DNA from: Leuctra nigra
Taxonomy: Eukaryota; Arthropoda; Insecta; Plecoptera; Leuctridae
Reading direction: 5' to 3'
Assembly (NCBI GenBank): GCA_934045905.1
Contig: OW203767.1
Location: forward strand, 24,932,785-24,996,784
Length of the DNA: 64,000 nt
In this document: positions 9,264 to 24,200 of the stretch, piece after piece
Position numbering within the stretch: the stretch's first letter is position 1
Layout of the letters: every line of letters starts with the position of its first letter
Made by a program: the position numbers and the translations under genes
The notes under the pieces: generated by a model
What the model was told of the DNA's origin: nothing
The model's input: only the letters and a program-made list of their open reading frames with translations
Databases searched by the model: none

Positions 9264-12200
9264 ATGTCAGTTTTGACGACAATGAACCGTGTCGATCGTT
9301 ACTACGACGCCCACGCGGCTCACCCTCCCCAGCTCCGTCGCTCGCACAACACGATGCTGATGCTGCCGCCGCCGCCGCTCGTCGACTCGGGGACGTCGTC
9401 GGCGTCACGCTCCTCGACGTGGACGTCGTACAACAGCGCTAACGGCGGAGGCGTCGGCGGAGGATTCGCCCTCCTCGAACACGGCGAGTGCATCAAACCG
9501 GAGCGTAACAACAAACGAAATAACATCCAGAAGTTACAGTGGCGTAACTCGAGATGGGTTGACGGATTCCCCGGTGAGGAATACGATCAGAGGTTGTCGT
9601 CGATGACGATCGCCGACGTGAGCCCACGCTTCGCCGTCAAACGCATCATCCTCTTGTACGAGAACTTCCAGTACCGCGAGGCGGCGAACTTCATCAACCG
9701 TCTGAGTCACGGAACGTTCAAAGTGATCCTCAACGACCTCCCCATAGACTTGTTCGTGGAGTCGATGCCGCACAGTCTGTCCATCCTGGAGGCGCTCTAC
9801 GCCAAAGTCTTCCTCTCCGACGGCCTCAACTTCAGCATGAAGCTTCTCCGCCCCGACGGCGTCATCATGCAGATGGTCAAGTTCTTCTCCAGCCAGGAGA
9901 TCGAGAAGGCCAGCGGGAAGTGGGAACTCTGTGGTCCATTTATCTGCAGCTGTAAGAAACTGCTCAAAGTGATCGTCCTCTCCGATCCCAAGGTCAAGAA
10001 AGTCCTCCAGGCGCGACGTCGCACTCTGGACAAGGCGATCGAGGGTCTCGGCGCTCACGGACTCGTCGGGACGACCGACGAGACGCTCATGAACCTCCAC
10101 GACGCTCTCAAGGTCGAGTTCCAGAGGGTCGTGGAGACGTACAAGGGGGCGCTGCAGAAGCTCGAGGAGCTCGCTCTGGCCGGGAACAACAACAGCGCCG
10201 TCTCCAAGGGGCCGGCGCCGGTGCAGGCGTCGCATCAGCGTCAACTCAGTCTCAAGAAGCCGGACATCCAGGACAGACTGATCAAGAACAAGACGCTGTT
10301 GAATGTCGTCGAGCCGACGCTCGGGAATCACTCTCTGGACATCCTCCTCGGGATCCTGCAGCGGAGGATCGACTACGACAAGGATGTGTTGTTCCAGTTC
10401 ACGCAGCTCAAGAAGGAGATGAAGGATGTGGAGGCGGGAGCCGTCGTGGCGCCAGTGCTTATGCGCTATTCGCACGGCTGCGAACAGGTCGGTGGAGCTA
10501 TATACACTATTTGGCTAATTATACGCGATACAATGTTTTAATCAACACTCGAAATTAATAAAGAATTTAGCATATTAAAACACTACAATTGGAAAACAAC
10601 AGCAAAAAATAGAGTTTTGATAATAAAACTAGCGAAAACAAAATTTTACTAACAATGAGTCATCATTCAAATAATTGGTCCGTGTAACTCGTTAGAATCA
10701 CAATAAACCATAATCATGACACGACAGTCAGCACTATGTTTAAATCCTACTCTGCGAAATAAGCTTTGTGCGTTCCTAAAACAGTAATAATTAGGTATGT
10801 TGGATTGTAAGAAGACTATAATAATAGACGCAGCTCAAAATGCATAACTCGCACTGCCCGTAAACATCATTGATATACACCTAGGTACCTACTTTAAATT
10901 GTGTATAATGTTACTTTTACTTGAAAAGATGAATCTGCAATTTACATACTTCTACACCAACAATACCGAGCACGAAATAGACTGGAAAAACAGCAACAAA
11001 CTGTCCGTTTCATTATTATGTTAATATTTCGCCTTGCAGAATATTTATTCTATTTTCACTTGGAATGTCTGATCATAAATACCATAGTAAGCAGGAAATA
11101 CAAGGATGCTAAAAACATATATTTTTATATGTGAATTAGTTGAATCTATAGGAAAAAGCTCTGTGCAATGCTTTGATAAAGGATATTGTCAACGGGTTAT
11201 TTAATTTTAAACCAATCAAAGGATTTCGCTCAAATTAGTACAACATTTCAGATCGATTAGTTGAAGAATTTGGTCTATGGTAATTTGACCAAGACAGTGC
11301 AGGCAAAAACACAGATAAACAAACTATAGCTAACAAAAAAGCACACAAACAGAGAAAGAGCCATAAGAGTCCGAAGTAACGCTTATGATAAGTTGGTAAA
11401 TCCGATTGCAAACATATCATGATTACTGACAAAGAAGTCGGGTATTCCGCCACAAGTTAAAGTTCAAAAGAAAACAACTCGTTTTGCTGTACTTTCCTAT
11501 CATTTCACCACACACAATTATTATTATTCTCATCTCGCTCGCCCTCTGACCTCTCTGTCTTTCTCCCCGGCATCTCACTTCCACACATCAAACAGGGTGT
11601 CTCTATACGTGATCTTGAGGCCAATTAGGAAGCTGAGGAATCTCGTTAGGCAATAGAAATACACAAGTAGCTTGAACATGGAATTCATAATGGATTGTCC
11701 ACAAAGTATGTGAAACAGGTGGATTTTAGTGCAGCGAGAGTTACTTGCAATTAAAGACGAGATCGTCAAATAATAAAATACCTACACATCTACATTAAAA
11801 CGTTCCAATGGCATTTTGGAATGGAATCTTCACTATTTAAATTTTTCGCAATCTCCACAACTACCTAAAGGCTGTTAAAAATCTGGCATAAAGTGTGATA
11901 TATTTATTTTAAAGAAAACGAAACAAAATTACATTGTAAAATAGTTGTGGAGTTAGCTATAGGTATTTATTTTGTGTTTAAAAGTCAAATGTCCTAAGTA
12001 GGTACTTACAAATTTGAAAATTTTACTGAAAAATTAGAGCGTAACCCGAAAGTAATCTTCTAATTACGTATTATTATTATTTGTATTGCCTATTTTATTA
12101 TTTAGCATAGTGATTTTTTTATATGTACCTAGTAAAAAGATGTGCATATTAGCAGGTAACACTTTTTGTGAATTCAGTCCCAGAATAATAAAATCAAAAT

Positions 12201-15200
12201 CGGGATAACAATAACGAAAATAGTCAAGGAAGTAATCAGTTTGGAAAGATTTAAAAGTGGGATTAAGTTTTCGCTTGCATATCGTTTGATCGTTCTATGC
12301 GTCCAAACCAAACTCAAGAAGGCGTACCAATTTACTTGCGACAATATTCATAAAAAGCACAATTGATCTCTTTCATTGCGCTTGCTGAAATCATAGCCAT
12401 GTGTGAAGCAGCCGAACTGGTTGGAGAATCTGGGGGATTGAACCCGGATCCCCTGCATGAGGCGTGAGTCGCGGGTTCGAATCCCCGTGCTCGTGGAATG
12501 TTTTGTCGTGCGTCCTCGATGTCAATGCATCCTCCAGCTAAATGTCTAGACTGGAATTCTTACCGTTTTGTTTTCGTTTGCGTCGCTTTCTTTGTGTTTT
12601 CGATGTAAGAAAATGAAGAGGAGTGGAACTTTGAGTTACAGAATCGTGCGTTGTAATTTAGATCCATACCAAAGTGTGATAATCCTAACCTACGGGGCAT
12701 TAGAAAGATGGGAGTTATGCATGATGATAGAGAATATGTCAAAAGTGTTTTCATCATCTGTTAGCTGTATTCGTTCGATAAAACTTATTATTTATTATTA
12801 CATGTTCATCATTCAATATCACACTATTTTTTTTTAAATATATTTGAACTGCTACACTTTTCATTTCTTACATTATGTTTCTAAATACTATTTAGAAATT
12901 TGAGCAAAACATTCTATTTAATTTATATCGAATAAATACCCATCTCCTTTAGTGCAAAATCTGCTGTAGGTTATTCATTCTAGCGGATCATCTAATTTTA
13001 CAACTAATCGACAAAGTAATGCATTGTGGAAATCCATTTTAATTATTCTTATCTCAAAAACAATAATTCGACGTTCATCCAATCACATTTTGTAATGATG
13101 ACTTCAGTCATTTTGTATGAGAATTCTGCTTTTATTTTTGAGATTGATACATGATTTCAAAAGTGTGCATTGCAAAATCGATAAACTGGACTTTGGGTCT
13201 TTGTGTCTGCAAAACCAAATTGCATGTGAAAGATTTTAGAAGTCTCCCAGCTACTTTCAGAATTGCTCTATTCTATCAAATTAAATTACACAAATTAAAT
13301 AGCAGGTCGTTTCCTTCCTCAATAAAATAATATAAACACACTTTTGTTTTTTAGGCTGCATTCAACTTGCTTTTACAACTCGCAATTGAACAAATGCCGA
13401 AAGTGCACATTCACTTGATTGCTTCCAACTTGTGTTTTTAACGGTATAAAAACAAACTGTCAACGTGTAATTTTTAAACGTTTTCGTGTGACAGCGACGC
13501 GAAAGTAAATGACATCAAGACAGTAATTGAGACTTAAAACATACAGCAGCAGGAAACCTTTTACTTGGCCCAATTACTCTAATTTCACGTTACAAACTTG
13601 AAATATTATAACTGAGTTTGACGTGTAGCTTCCATGTCAGTTCAGAATGGAAGGTATCATTATACCCACTCCATTCACAACCCGTATTATACTGGATTTG
13701 TTGCTAATTAATCATTTCATATTTAAATTTTAGTACTTCAGGAAGAAATTATGAATAATCCCGTTCCACCGCATCAACTAAAATGTTAAGACAACAATTT
13801 CATAAAATTTCACCTGGTTTCAGATTGTGATTTTTGAATAGGGATTTTAGATGACTAATGATTGATATTTGCTTCCCTGAGTTAGATTATTGACTTGTTC
13901 ATTTGGATAGAACTAGCAAAGGTGTCATAATTATTTGAGAACAACATAAGTTCTCAAATAAGAAGAAGAAGATCATAATATGGGAAAATATCCATCAATT
14001 TAATATTTTGCAAAATGAGAACACTAATCTCAAAAACTTTCGTATGCCATTAAAAAAAATAAAAAATCATCAAATGCAATTCTTCACTGTTTATACTACC
14101 TATCAAATTTTTAGTAGCGACATACAATTTTATACCGAATTAAATTAATTAAGACTGGCGTTTATTTAATTTATAATTTGCCCACGAGTCTATTTATGCG
14201 CATTCTAGTGACGTGAGCTTGTTTCTACCCTCTTGCAAATCGTTTTAATTGCGCCTAGTGTAATGCGTGCTGGTGTCGTCGCAAGTGTAGCCCGTGCTCG
14301 CTGTCATTGATTGATGATCTCTGGTTCCTACAGGGCAGGATATGCCCTGGTATATTACACGCTCCTGCCCTCCCACTGAAACACCGAAACACTCATAATT
14401 AATATTCCAATTAGGCGCACTGCTTCGAGAAAACTCATTTAATTAGGCGATATTGTTGTTCTTGGTTCACCGCCCAACTCATTTTTGCATAACTTCTGTA
14501 GAGATGGCAGAATAGTAGAACAGTTGAGCAAAATAGATTGGATTGTTGTCTTGATGTTACAAACATAACTTTATTTGTAATTTTTCACAAGCGTGACGAT
14601 TTTTTTTTTTGATTTATAAGAAAAGAACTGCATTGTTCTATTGATGAAAATTAGATAATTAGATAATGAAGTTATCATTTCACGGAATTTGTATTCATTA
14701 TAAATTACGTAATGCCACTTTAATGTCTACTTCGAGGGATTTCTCAGAGAAAATAGATCGCGAACATATCTTGGATTGGATTTATTAAATCAACACGATT
14801 CAAAATTAATGATGTATAATTAAGTATAATTGTGGTTATTATCAATTGGTTTGATGTCATTAAGTAATATAATTGAGAACTTCCTTTTGTCGTCAGTTAC
14901 TATACGCAACAGTTAGAACACTAAAAAGTTCTCAAACATTGATATTGTTTCTTCTTATGTCCATAATCTTTATGATCAGAAACTTTGTAAGAAGTTTAAG
15001 TTTTGTTCAAATGTCCATTTCATTTGTTATAATTTAGATGTCATTAAATCATGAATATAACAATACCTAAATAAAACTTTTAACTATACCATATAAAATC
15101 ATACAATTTTATTAACATCAATTAAAATGAGCTACCCACACATCCTGGTGTTAAACTAGATCAATGATGCATCAAATAATCGAACTGACCTCAACTTTCA

Positions 15201-18200
15201 AGCATATAATCGATAGTAATCGATTAAATCGATCGATCTATAGAACAACACATAATGCGCTCCATGTATATACTTATACCTGCATAGCCAAACCACCACG
15301 CCCCGTATCAATATTCTACTTATTCATGGTTAGATCGGTAAATACAGGTGTCTAGTTGGTGCATGCAAGTTGTAGTTGTTAGTGTCTTCTTCGTATTCTG
15401 ATGTGACATGGATAACATCATGGGGTAACATGCCTTGCAATGCAAGCATAATACTTGTTGTTATGGTTGTGATTGCTTACCTACTCATTCAGTGAACTGA
15501 CATTCTGTGGGATGAAACTAGAGTAGTTCTTTTATCTACCTGACAGGGAATGTGTAGGTATGCAATTGCGACGGTGAAGATAATGTTTGAAATACGTCGT
15601 CGTAGCCTTTGACTTGTTGAAATTGTGAATAAATGAATTATTAGTTTGTATATAGTCACGTCTATAGGTCCTGATAAAACTTGCCCCCTATATCGCGAAT
15701 ACCAGTCCTACTTGCCTAGAAATATATAGATATTTATAACGAAGCGGCTGTACAACTTTTGTGGCCAATTCTCGATGTATATTAGACTTGAAACCACTCT
15801 CATTTGGTGTAAATAGTTTGCCCATTATATTTTCCAAGATGACTCCAGAAGTTAAATATTAGATTTTTTCGGAGGGGGGGGGGGGGGGGAGGGGGGGGTG
15901 TAAATGCAATTTTTTATTTATAATGCCGATTCATAACAATTCTAATGCGAGTTGTGACATAAAGTTTTTTTTTTAAATTTATTTTGAAGAGGAAGATACT
16001 TTCTCATTTGTACTCTGATTTTTTTTATCACGACAGCTGAAGATTTTTCGGACCACGAAATCGCTTAAAACGTTTCATTTTATTTTTCAATATCACTTTC
16101 TTATTTAATAATTACTGATATTAAATCCAATGATATTATTTAATGAGTGTAAACGCAGCGGGTAGGTGTGTAGACAACAGGTTACGACTAATGAAAGTGC
16201 AGTGAACATGACACTGGCAGTGCGAACTTCCGTCTTTCCGGGTGAAATTAGGAGATATTAGACCCCTTAGGTTGAAATAACAGGTATAAAGTTAATAAAG
16301 TGGCAGTTTTTAAGAGCGATTATACTGACGGTTAATTTGTTCTATTCATGTTTAAATCAATTGGTTAAGGAGACATACGACTAATTTCTAACTTGATACG
16401 TATCTTACCTTGTAACCAAAATATCACAGTTTCACTGTCGTTTGTGTTTATGAGAACTTTCACGCAGTGTTAAATGATTTAGCCCATTGTGTAAAATCGC
16501 AAAAAGCCGGAGTCGTTTAAAGACCACATTTTAAATTATCTAGTTAGCTCTGATTTTCAAAAAATTTCATATGCAGTACCGTGATCCTAATATCTATTCA
16601 TGTTATGATCCATTTTTGAAAAACACTAATAGATATGAGGATCACGGTACTGCATATGAATTTTTTTGAAAAGCAGAGCTAACTAGATAATTTAAAATGT
16701 GGTCTATTCAATTAGGTACAACAATTATAAACGAATGATAATGAAAAAGATAATAATTATAATATTAAAAATCATCATCCGTAATAAAATTCCCTAAGAA
16801 CTTATCAGTCTAACAGAATGTTTGAATCAAGACTCAAAATAAAAATTTAAATGGATAAATTTAACACAGAAACATGTTTGAAAACAATAATTGAATAGCA
16901 GTAAAAACATCATTATACTTAATTGAAAATATTCGGTTAAAACATGTTTATTTATTTCAAGTTCGGCTCGAATGTAATGTTTTCAAAATATCGCCATAAC
17001 TTTTGAACCGTTAAAATTATGATCAAGGTCGAAAATAATTAACATAGCTAACTCGACCAAAAGCTGAAAAAATATGGACATTTTAGTTTGAAGTCGAGTT
17101 TGGGCACACATATTTTAGAAGTTGGTGTTTATATTGCAAAGGTCGACTAAAATTAGAATTGTATACTATTTTTCACTTTTTTCATAATTGTAATAGTTCA
17201 AAAGTTATGACTATATTTAGGAGAGACTATAGATAAATATATCTATATTTAATCACACCGCATTATTTGTATTGTTAATTTTTCTTTTATGATATACACC
17301 TGCAGATAAGCCTGCATGGCTTTGCAGGATTTTGTTTGATGTATTTTTTGTAATAATGTACTGTGTGTATCTGTGTGACTAATTAAAAAAAAATAAAAAA
17401 AATAAATAAAAAATCTCTAGTGTTTACCTTTGACTGCAACCGACAGCTAAAACCAGTTAAAAATGTTGGTCCCACATCACATGTAATCCTGGATTAAAAA
17501 TGTTTACCTCAATCATCAGCTGACTTCCTTACAAAACCACAAAGCGAAAAACGATCAATAAAACTTGGCAAAAATGCTAATCCCTCCGGATATGTAATAC
17601 AAAAAAAAAACACGCGTGGATTAAAATCACCTGTTTGATTGCATTCCAGTGGCTGTTTAGTTGTTTCCATCAAGTGGGTCACCTAGTCTTGCAACCCACT
17701 TCGCCGCATAGCATACTTCTGCTTGCCTCGCGCTTCGTATGTAGCTGAGCCGTGTATTGTTGTCGTGGGAATTGAATGGCTGTCACATGCTGATGTAGCT
17801 TATTAGTTGCGCTTCCTGATGGCTGTGGGGTCGCATGGCAGGTTACTATTATAGTATTGTTGCTTGCTGACGTGACTCACTGATTTGCTGGTGATAAAAT
17901 AGATTTGTTGGACAAAACCAGCGACAAAACATTGCATGCAGAAGGATGAGAGGTTACTTTCCTCATTTCTACAAAATAATGTTACCATTCTTCGTTCAGA
18001 CGTTTTGGCGGATTTTAAATTGTTCATGTTTGATGCTTTATAATTTCAAGCAATGAGAGTAAAAGGTTCAAGTCAGTGATATGAAAAAGTCAGTTTAAAA
18101 AAAATATAAAACAAAGGTAATTTTCAATTTTAATTAATAAATTGCAAATACTTTAACAAAATATTTCAATTCTTTACAGATTCACAGCTTTATAGATTTC

Positions 18201-21200
18201 TGTCACTCTGAAATAATCTCAAACACGTTTATTTTTTATTTTTATTTTATTGCTGGACACAAAATGCCTCTTCTTACCTTCTAGAAACTTGTTTCTTATC
18301 TTTACTCATTTTACGCATTCTGTCAACTGCAAAAGTTGTTGACTTCTTTTAATGTTTAATTAATTGAAGGCATATTTTTTCTCGTCCTGCTTTATGGGTC
18401 CGTATAGCAACTCTTTTACTTTGCTTCATTACCACTCATCAAGTTGTCAAAAACATCCAATTAAATTTCAAACAAACAAGTTTTTCATGTAATCTACACA
18501 CATCTATACGCCATAAAATAAGATTTCACTGTTCAATTATTTGTGCACGCCATTTTTTCTGTATCTGATGTATCGGTGAAACGTATAGAGATTAAGTTTC
18601 TAAAAACAATCAAACTCTTCAAATCGTATTTTTTATGGAACCTGATAATAAAAACTCTTGATTTTTTTTTCTGATGAAGATATAATTTCGTTTTCTCTCA
18701 CGAAAATTCTGTAATTTCCACCAATCTATAAAAATCATCGACGCCCACAAACTAAAAGTATATTATTACCTTGGCCATGATTTGTTAGAACAAAGTTCAA
18801 GATCACTACCATTAAAGTACCATTACATTGTAGAATTCCAATTCGCACCTCCCATTGACAGTTTCTAAAACTGTAAAACATTCTCTACTCTCTTTTTCGA
18901 CACTGTACATTAGCGTTTGACTCATTCAAAACACAGATTTCGCTTTCCCCTTAAGTAACTTTTAAAAGTAAACATCATTTAATTAAAGTACTTCGTTTGA
19001 AACATCAGTGGGATAGTCATGGTAGGTCAGGCTTGAACTTCAAAGACGTCGAACTCGGAGCATTTGCTACAGTTCTCAAGGTAGACAATTGCAGTTGAAA
19101 TTGTGACGAGACTGACAATAGTTAGTTTATGTTTTGTCAATTGTTTGGGAAACTCATAATGAAGATACTCAAGAAAGATATGACATCATAATTGTAGAGG
19201 AAATTAAATATGAAATAGAATTTCGGCAAATTGAACTTTCTCCATGTCGATTGTTTCATTTTGAAAATGATGATAAACAATTATTTTTGAATGATCTTTT
19301 GGTTATTATAATACTCTTGGAATGCTATTATATATTATTTTTTTAATCAGAAAGGAAATTTTGCAGGAATTTAATGGATTTGTTGATTAGAGAAATAATG
19401 CATTTAAAAAAAGCAATAAGTCAATAATATTTTTTTAAGAGGGACCGTCGGCTCCAGGCGGTCTTCCTAATCATAATAACTATTTTTCTTACTAAGGCCA
19501 CTACCCCCCCCCCCCCCCCCCCGTTCCAAACACTTTACAATCATCTTTAAATCAAATCCGCTCACAGACAAGAGGCACTCATAAAAATAATGTTGCCTTA
19601 AACTTCACAAATCTACCAAATGAAAATCAAAACCATCACCTTCACTTATTTCACTGACAGCGGTTTCAAATGATCCGATTAAATGATCGATTGTTATTCC
19701 TAAATCGTGGCAGAGTCAAAACCTTCTAATATTACAACAATGCTAAGCAACGAAGTTTCATTCACGAGTCCAACACAATCTTTACAGCATCCTCTAACCT
19801 GAATACTCTCAAACCATCACATATTCGTGAATGTATTCAAATTTTCGAACGACCTTAGCCAGCTATAGGAAACCCGCACGAACGAATGGATCTGATCTGG
19901 CCTTAATTTGAATGTATGCAAATTTTCTGGGCAACTTCCAGAGGTTTTCTGCATGCTTTAGACGTTCACTTGTTTTCCTGGCTCGGTTTTATGTCAGCTG
20001 CACCACGTTTCTTCGTGAACCACTTTTCAATCTTACTTTCATCTAGATCTGTCAAAGGTGATGAGTTTTATAGTTTTCGTGATCTAGAATGAAGATGGAT
20101 GGAGATAAGAACTTGTATTATTTTCTAAAGTGAGTTTGAATATGATCTCTTTTGTCACCTGTACTGAAGTGAATTTACCAATAGATCTCCTTCCCATAAA
20201 CTTCATCAATTCACAGACAATAAGTTTCATAATAAAAAATGGCCGATTTTTGTAGGGGTAGATTATCTAAGCAATATTGTTGAATTCTTACAGAATTTAA
20301 TAGTTTTACAATCTGCAAATTGATAATAATAATTAAACTCTACTTAAATGAGAGGTAGGTCCTTACTTATACCCCACTGACAGATGATATTGACAGTTAA
20401 AACGCTTTTGGCAACATACCTGTCAAAAGATAGGAACTTTGTTTGGTTGTACCACAGTAATCTAGTGGAGCGGTCGCTCCACGCCAGCCAAGTCGTACGG
20501 CGCGCACACTCTCAAATAAAGGCTGGAGCAAACCCACTTTTACTGTAAGCATCAAAGTGGCATTTTCGGCCTACTGGATCTTAAAATTGGGAAATCTCAC
20601 ATTGTTGCGATATATCTTAATTTCGAGCTATGGCCCACCCTACAACATATACCAAATTTGGGAACAATAGGTTACGCCCTTTGCACGCTAGAGGGCCGTG
20701 AAAACAGTGTTTTAGGGCGGTTTTCATAATAATAATCAGTAATAATCTCAGTACCTAGTAGTAGTAGTAGGCTGGAGCTAAAATCCGGTAAACAGGCCAC
20801 AGCCTAAACGGCTGAACCGATTGATCTCACATTTTTACCACGTGTGCACTTTTGGCGTCTGATTTAACCTTCACCCCATGAATTTTTTGTGCCGCCATTT
20901 TGAAACCGGAAGTGACGTCATATCTCAACAACGGCTAGACCGATTGGAACGAAAATAGCGCAAAACTATTCGGACGGTCATCTATATGGATAATCAATAG
21001 CAACAGACTAAAATTTATGTTAACGAAACCGGAAATGACGTCATGAAATTTAATTCATCGATTGGCATTTCGGCAACAAATTTGATCCAATTATTTTGAT
21101 ATTTATGTAACGTATGTTCTTTTGTGATATTATTTGACTTGATATAAAACCAACCGGAAGCCGCCATTTTGAAACCAGAAATGACATCATATCTTAATAA

Positions 21201-24200
21201 CGTCTTAATAGATTTAAACGAAACCAACGCTAAACAATTTAGACGGTCAACTTTATGTATTATCATCAATAATATTTGCAGTTTCCCATACTGAAACCGG
21301 AAATGACGTCACACATTTTAAAAATCGCACAAATTTACATTTTGATGCAATAAATATACTATTTGAGACTGCTTATAATAAAATGAAATCATGTTTAAAT
21401 TATAATTCAAGAGGTCAGTGATTTCAGCAGCCATTTTGAAATCGGAAGAAACGACGTAATATCTCGAAAACTGGTTGACAGATCGGTATGAAACTAGTGC
21501 TAAACGATTCGGAAGGACATCTCTATGGAATAGGAACAGTCAAACTAGAATTTTCCTATTTATGAGGCCGGAAATGACGTCATTCAAATTTATAAATCAT
21601 TATAATCCCCTCCTATACAATAAATACATATTCAGAAAGCTAAAAATGATACACATCATTTATAGTTATAAATTCTATGTGGCAGTGCAGAAAGTTCAGC
21701 GGCCATTTTGAAAACCGACGTGTTGCCATATCTCGGAACTGGGTTGACCGATTGGAATGAAACCTTTGTTTTTTTCATGAGAATAACCAAATTGTAAAGG
21801 GTAATTTTTTTTAAAGGATTTAGTAATTGTTCATGTGATATGTGTCACACGTAAGTTGTAAGAATAAACTAAAAAAAGTAGTGATATCCCCATAAAAAAC
21901 ACTCCGTGTAAAAATACCAGCCAAGTCTCTTCAACTTAAAAAAAATAATGAAATCTAAAAATTCTGCACTGAAAAGTAGTGATATCAAAAAATTAGCCAA
22001 GTCAAAACTTTATTTGAAAATCAAAAAATACTTGGCGCATCGTTTTTTTAGGGCATTATAGGTATACTATGTATATGTATATTTCATGTATAATTTATAA
22101 TTGGCTTATACTTCCAAGCTATTTATGTACACGATGCGCCAAGTATTTTTTGATTTTCAAATAAAGTTTTGACTTGGCTAATTTTTTGATATCACTACTT
22201 TTCAGTGCAGAATTTTTAGATTTCATTATTTTTTTTAAGTTGAAGAGACTTGGCTGGTATTTTTACACGGAGTGTTTTTTATGGGGTAATTAGGTTATTT
22301 GACATATCATCAAATAATATTGTATTATTAAATAAAATGAATATAGCACAAAATATGGAAATAAAAATTTACTTAAATTGTGTCAATTAACAACGGATGT
22401 ATATAATTTCAGAGTTTTCTAAATTAGAGGTATTTGTTAAAAAAGGGACACATTTCTCTACTATGATATTAAATTGTCACTCTTGCTTAAACATCACAAT
22501 CTACATAATTATGGCTGAGGTGATGATATGGCATAGTTATTGTATATCACTGGCAACATATGGTCATTCCATTCCTTTCATTAGCTTTTGTTCAACGAAA
22601 GTGACATCGAAATGTTTAATTTATAAATCACAATCTCTTGATCTCTTCATATCACATTAACTTTATACAATTTCAATTTTATGTTACTACTATTTTATAC
22701 ATTTGAAGCACTAAATGAGCGTGTAGCCTTCTATGATTACAATAGAAATGTTATTCTTTAGTTGAGATTAAAATCAGTTAAATGAAAAAGAATGCAGCTG
22801 AAACCACAAGCGAAACGTTCTAGTCCAAGAAAAAGTGAACACAATTCTAAATTTATAAAAAACATACTTTCAGCTTCACCTTGAACTTCACCGACCACAA
22901 AAATGCATTACGTTTTTCTATAAAATCATTTTCCGGTCTCTTGCCTCACATGAACGACTTAAAAATCTCGCAATAGGTTTCTTCAGTCAATTAGTTTTTG
23001 AGTTATATAAAGTTAACGCGCGATTAGACGGAGACAAACAGACAGTTAGAGAAGAAAGATGTCGGTCGTTGCTCTCTCAGGAGCCACAGCCTCCTGGAAA
23101 TCTCGTATCATCCCGACACATGAGTGTCCCTCGGCATCCTCAATGACGATATGATTGGTGATTGAGGTGATTATCGGGCCAAAGTGCCGTGCCGAACTTA
23201 ATAATTAGTTGAGATGTAAAAAAATGTTCCGTACTGACAGCTGTTACTTGTTGCCAAATGGTCCACATGAGGAGAGGGAGAAAATATACATAAACGGGCT
23301 CCATTCTTGTGTTATGCGTTTTAACAGTTTAAAACATTATTTTGAGTTAGGTAAACAAGCTTTTTGCTTCTAAGTTAACTTTAGACAGAAAAAAATCTTT
23401 ACAAACCCTAAACAAAGCTTTAAAAAGTTTTTCAAGCAAAGTTCACTTTAAGTATACTTATATTGACTTATACTTAAAGTATACTTATGCTATACTTATA
23501 CATAAACTTGAAAAGTTAAACTATTTTACCTCTCATGTGCAAGTTGACACCTTAATTTTATCAGTCGAAATTGTGCATTGAAGTCTTGGTAAACCTAAAA
23601 GGTTGCTTAATTTTGGTTCTAAGTGGACTTTTCACAGATTAAAAGATGATAATCACAAATACTCAGATTTTAAACTTTATAAAGTTTACTTTAAAGTCCA
23701 GTAAACCTAGTTTGAGTTAGTTCAGTAACTTTTGCCATCTTACCTTATAGATCAAAACACAAAATTACCTCAAATTAGCCGTACAATTTTATTGTAGGTA
23801 CACCTGATTTTTTCTGTTTTTTTCATATTTTTTTTCAAAGTGTACATACATTGATTTTTTTTAGTTGTCCACCCCTCTATATATATCCTTTTTACGTATA
23901 GCGTCTAATCTTTTCTCTGTGGTCCAAATGTATATATACACCACAGCATCCAACAATGTATTCATCATCGCTTCTCGAATGTTTGTACTCACACGTCACA
24001 TCCAACGGTTTTCGACAGTGTTTAGGCGATGTTGATTCGCCTGTTGTTCGATGCTGCACGGGAAAGTTGGACAGCTATGAGAGGTCAATTCACGCCAGAT
24101 GATCGATCTAGGAATGATTGGAGGGTTCGATGTGTTGTTTGTATTGTTGTCTGTAGCGGTTTGACGCAACGGTGTTACAACAGTGCCATCTGGAGGACGT

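Larger units (their letters stand above)
10488..20460 (+). other. Left part of Mieap-like intron 1
   Basis: About 10 kb of AT-rich intron in which I see no coding exon. It contains a tRNA-like remnant near 12430-12500, a G-run at 15871-15898, a foldback element at 16521-16705, an A-rich retroelement-like tail near 17230-17411 and a C-run at 19504-19522. Short frames scattered through it lack domain or codon signal. Confidence 0.5.

Noticed and set aside
9534..10475. 313-codon minus-strand frame
   Set aside because: Antisense to Mieap-like exon 1, which is GC-rich at third positions; the plus-strand frame has the conserved protein and the splice donor.
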